The notes under the pieces were generated by a model. The model did no database searches, had not been told where the DNA came from, and saw nothing but the letters and a program-made list of their open reading frames with translations. Below, one piece after another: positions 60,237 through 64,000 of a stretch of DNA of 64,000 nt. Source of the DNA: Homarus americanus (Eukaryota > Arthropoda > Malacostraca > Decapoda > Nephropidae); NCBI RefSeq assembly GCF_018991925.1, contig NW_024753884.1:45550-109549 (forward strand), given 5' to 3'. The position numbers and the translations under genes were made by a program. Numbering within the stretch: position 1 is the stretch's first letter; each line of letters opens with the position of its first letter.

Positions 60237-61965
60237 CAACAACACACACACACACACCCCAACAACACACACACCCACACATTCCAACAACACACAATCT
60301 CCACAACACACACCCCAACAACACACACACACACACACCCCAACAACACACACACACACACACCCCAACAACACACACACACACACCCCAACAACACACA
60401 CACACACACACCCCAACAACACACACACACACACACACACACCCCAACAACACACCCCAACAACACACCCCAACAACACACACACACACACACACCCCAA
60501 CAACACACCCCAACAACACACACCCCAACAACACACACACCCCCAACAACACACACACACACCCCAACAACACACACACACACACACCCCAACAACACAC
60601 ACACACACACCCCACAGCACACACACACCCCAACAACACACACACACACCCCAACAACACACACACACACCCCAACAACACACACACACCCCAACAACAC
60701 ACACACACACACACACACCCCAACAACACACACACCCCCAACAACACACACACACCCCAACAACACACACACACACCCCAACAACACACACACACCCCCA
60801 ACAACACACACACACACACACCCCAACAACACACACACACACCCAACAACACACACACACCCCAACAACACACACACACACCCCAACAACACACACACAC
60901 ACCCCAACATACACACACACACACCCCCAACAACACACACACACCCCAACATCACACCCACACACCCCAACATCACACCCACACACACCCCAACATCACA
61001 CACACACCCTCCAACATCACACACACACCCCCCCAACACACACACCCCCTCCAACATCACACACACACCCAACATCACACACACACCCTCCAACACACAC
61101 ACACACCCAACATCCACACACACCCTCCAACATCACACCACACCCCCAACATCACACACCCCCTCCAACATCACACACCCCCCCCAACATCACACCCCCC
61201 AACATCTCACCCCCAACATCACACTCCAACATCACACCCCCAACATCACCCCCCAGCATCACCCCCCAACATCACCCCCCCCAACATCCACACCCCCCAG
61301 CATCACCACACCCCCCAACATCACACACCCCAACAACACCCCCCAACATCACACACCCCCAACATCACACACTCCAACATACACACCCAACATCACACCC
61401 CCCCAACATCACACCTCCAACGTCACACACACCCCCACAACACACACACCCCCAACATCACACACACCCCAACATCACACACACCCCCCAACATCACACA
61501 CACCCCAACATCGCACACACTACATCACACACACCCCCCCAACATCACACACATCCCCAACGTCACACACCCCCCAACATCACACACACCCCAACATCAC
61601 ACACACCCCCAACATCACACACACACCAACAACACACACACCCCAACATCACACCCACATCACACACACGCCCTATTCATCCACACACACACACCCTCAA
61701 ACAAACCATCCACACACACACACACACCTGCAACCATCCCTCACACACCCCAACATCACCCCACACACACACACACACTCACCCAACAACCACATACATC
61801 TTCCAACATCACACCCCATGGCACACATTCTAACTGTTACCATCACACACACACCCTCCAACAACCATCCACACACACACCCTCCAACAACCATCCACAC
61901 ACACCCCAACATCATTCCCCCACACACACATTCCCACTCCAACACCACCCACACATCCCCAACAT
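58556..61965. repeat. Array 3: 3.4 kb CA-rich array
   Basis: 58556-60940 is built of (CA)n runs alternating with CCCCAACAACACAC; 60945-61660 changes to CCCCAACATCACACACAC; 61660-61965 degrades to mixed CA/CATCC. Units are not of fixed length. The grammar matches arrays 1 and 2. The long frames through it encode only H/T- or V/C-repeats and are not genes. The G-rich strand is the minus strand. Confidence 0.95.
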
Positions 61966-64000
61966 GAATTTGAGACAAGTATGAGTTCTGATGGTCTTGA
62001 TTGTATGACGTTTTTGAGTGTGTGACTGTGATGCATGTATGACTGTTTTAAATTGTTCTGCCGATATTTTTAACACTCATTTCCACCCATCCTCTATAAT
62101 TACTGCTACTTCTGCATTCTCACACTATATTTTAAAATGTTATGAACGAATGACAACTTTGCTCATTTTATACCTTATACTTGTCAATGACATTTTCAAG
62201 CATGTTAGACCCAATCCCCGTATCAATAATATCACATATGATTTGTTTTTGGATATATTATTTAACCAAACTTTTAGATTAAACTATTTTGGATTGTACT
62301 AAAGAAATGGTGTTTTAACTTAATTAGAACTGCATTTGTTGATCTTGATAGTTTGACTTTATGGAATACATCTCAGTAAACAGAAACATTCTGGTGGGGG
62401 TGTGGCTAGTGTCTGCTTGTTCAGTAGATGTCTAATTATTTCTGGAAATCTTTTCCCAGTACAGTAAAGCCTTGAATAACGGTGGTAATGTGTCTCAATA
62501 TTGTGTGTAAGGTGAATCATTACTATTAAAATAAAGCAATAATAATAATATGTATTACCAAGTGTAACTTTTCTTATATTTTGATTTTTATCCTTTCAAA
62601 ACAATAAAATGGAAAATGTAAACTGTGGTTTTTAAATATTGTTTATGAATGACTTTTACAATATAAATTAATAAATAAGGTCACAAGTGTAAGAGGGAGA
62701 TGGGACACCATTATGTTGCTGTGTTTACACTCATAATGTCAGTTATCCATCTGAAACTGAAATAGTACTAAGACTTTGTTAAGGTAGTAAAATTCATGTA
62801 AACAAATATGTATATATATATAATTGTTTTACTTAATGTACAGTATAAAAAGTAACCAATTGATGTTAAAGAAAAAGAGAGTATTAAATGTATAATAAAA
62901 TATACTTTCTATGAAAACCATCACTATTTATCTTATTAACATGTACAAAAGATTCATTGTTTTATTTCGAATATGTACTTGATTGAATTCATCGTTTATA
63001 TATGCAAAATGAATGCAATGCAATTCATTACTAACACATGTTGACAAAACACAGCCAAGAGGAGATGAGATCTGCATTGTTTCATGGTGTTTACACCCAA
63101 AGTGAGTCAAGTACTTATGGTTCTACATAAGAAACTGAAGAAAATAAGACTCTGGTATGTTTTTAAGTAATGTAGATATTTAATGTTAATAAATGAAATG
63201 TAGAAGAAGCTAAATTCATTAATAAAAGAAAACTAAATGATTAGAAATTAATGTATGTATATACACACATGTGAAAACATTGTCATTTCTCTGCCAAAGA
63301 CTATAAAAGCAACACTTATTACTGTTCATATATGTTTTAAATAATACTGTACTTACTTAAAACAAAAATTTTACTTCACAAATGTTCATTATTATTAATG
63401 ACATTTCAATGAATGTTGTGAGAGTTTTTTACTCAGATGATCTATGTCATCAGGTTCAACTCTGGCCAGTTTCGAAGGTTCAACTCTGGTTGTGCTGTAG
63501 GTTCAACTTTGGTTGTTGTTATTGAAACTGCTTTATGATGCTGTTGATGGTGTAGCTGAAGTAGCATTTGGGTTTAGGCCTTTCAAATGATAAAGTTGTT
63601 GGAAAGAACCTTTCTACAGTCGCTTTTCTTTTCTTATTATACATTCTTTATGCAGAGGTCATATGCATTTTTCACATCCCTGTTAATTTTGCTATTTTGT
63701 TCTGTTAATGGATCCACTCTTAGAAAATATGTTTTATTACTTGCTCCATATAATATTGTCACGTGCTCAGAAACACATGTGGTATCTGTTTACGCTTCCA
63801 CTCCACACGTTTTATTAATAACTTGTTATTTTTACTATCTTATTGTTGTTCTTAGTCACATATGTTAATTGTACATCTATGTGCTCGTCAATATGTACTA
63901 TTTCTGTGTTACCTTGTTGTTTTCTAAAACCAAGAGGTGAATAATTAGTTATAGACTATTTCTGGCAACTGTCAGCACATGCACCGAACGAAGTACCGAT
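61966..64000. other. AT-rich interval with remnants of Tigger-like elements
   Basis: A single element end, TA-CAGTAAAGCCTTGAATAACGG, lies at about 62460-62482 without a partner. About 62990-63560 resembles Tig-Q in several phrases (AAAGCAACACTTATTACTGT, TCATCAGGTTCAACTCT). A TTCAACTC/GGTTCAACT word is repeated at 63450-63515. The frames at 62018-62302 and 63587-63868 have no family resemblance and I do not call them genes. Confidence 0.4.

Noticed and set aside
62018..62302. Small membrane-like protein frame of 94 residues
   Set aside because: Hydrophobic residues follow from AT-rich sequence; no start context or relative recognised.

Overview
This is a eukaryotic, repeat-dominated window with no convincing host gene. 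I read it as an animal genome, most likely an arthropod and plausibly a decapod crustacean. That is inference: it rests on many pogo/Tigger-type DNA transposons flanked by TA, Ty3/gypsy elements with a tRNA-Ser-like primer site, APE-type LINEs, kilobase-scale CA/GT arrays, and the absence of operons, bacterial promoters or CRISPR. Element names (Gyp1-4, Tig-A to Tig-Q, Rep-E, SINE-P, 'core') are labels made for this answer.

Layout. 1-3428: minus-strand gypsy Gyp1 (LTR, primer site and leader joined to RT-RNase H-integrase, with gag and protease missing). 3429-4217: Tig-B copy sitting in the 3' LTR of Gyp2. 4218-8019: minus-strand gypsy Gyp2 (gag, zinc knuckles, dead protease, RT lacking its catalytic box, integrase). 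8939-12269: Tig-C holding three ~600 bp palindromic units and nested Tig-L. 12896-19309: a nest in which Tig-F contains Tig-G, which contains Tig-H (with 200 bp tandem repeats and Tig-I) and Tig-A1 (with a CR1-like LINE). 19806-20311: Tig-M. 20569-22704: a second LINE split by SINE-P. 23371-29602: pogo-type Tig-J, whose DDD transposase is split by a near full-length Tig-A2 and flanked by Tig-Q. 29605-32450: gypsy Gyp3a split by Tig-B2. 32672-33726: Tig-A3. 35371-37069: hAT transposase remnant. 37071-40271: CCCCAAC/CACACCC array. 40337-41869: Tig-A4 with three hairpin repeats. 43018-45183: Tig-B3 running into an inverted copy of the array, including about 279 uninterrupted GT units. 45184-46748: Gyp3b and a second hAT N-terminus. 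46897-48507: Tig-B4 and Tig-N. 49585-58078: a full-length gypsy, Gyp4, with a 5 bp target duplication and an insertion in each LTR. 58556-61965: a third CA-rich array. 61966-64000: AT-rich, mostly unassigned.

Biology. The window is a record of repeated transposition into earlier transposons. Removing the later insertion often restores the older sequence at one TA, which gives a relative age order. The Tigger families share an architecture: CAG-type ends, a family-specific short word repeated several times just inside each end, and internal deletion derivatives that often keep only the start codon and DNA-binding N-terminus of the transposase. Two unrelated gypsy gag frames stop with TGA at the same codon of the first zinc knuckle. 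A ~85 bp core recurs 14 times, mostly as inverted pairs that would fold into hairpins.

Limits. All calls were made by reading and hand translation. No database search, HMM scan or alignment program was run. Ends not marked by a target duplication are approximate, and some frameshifts may be assembly errors.
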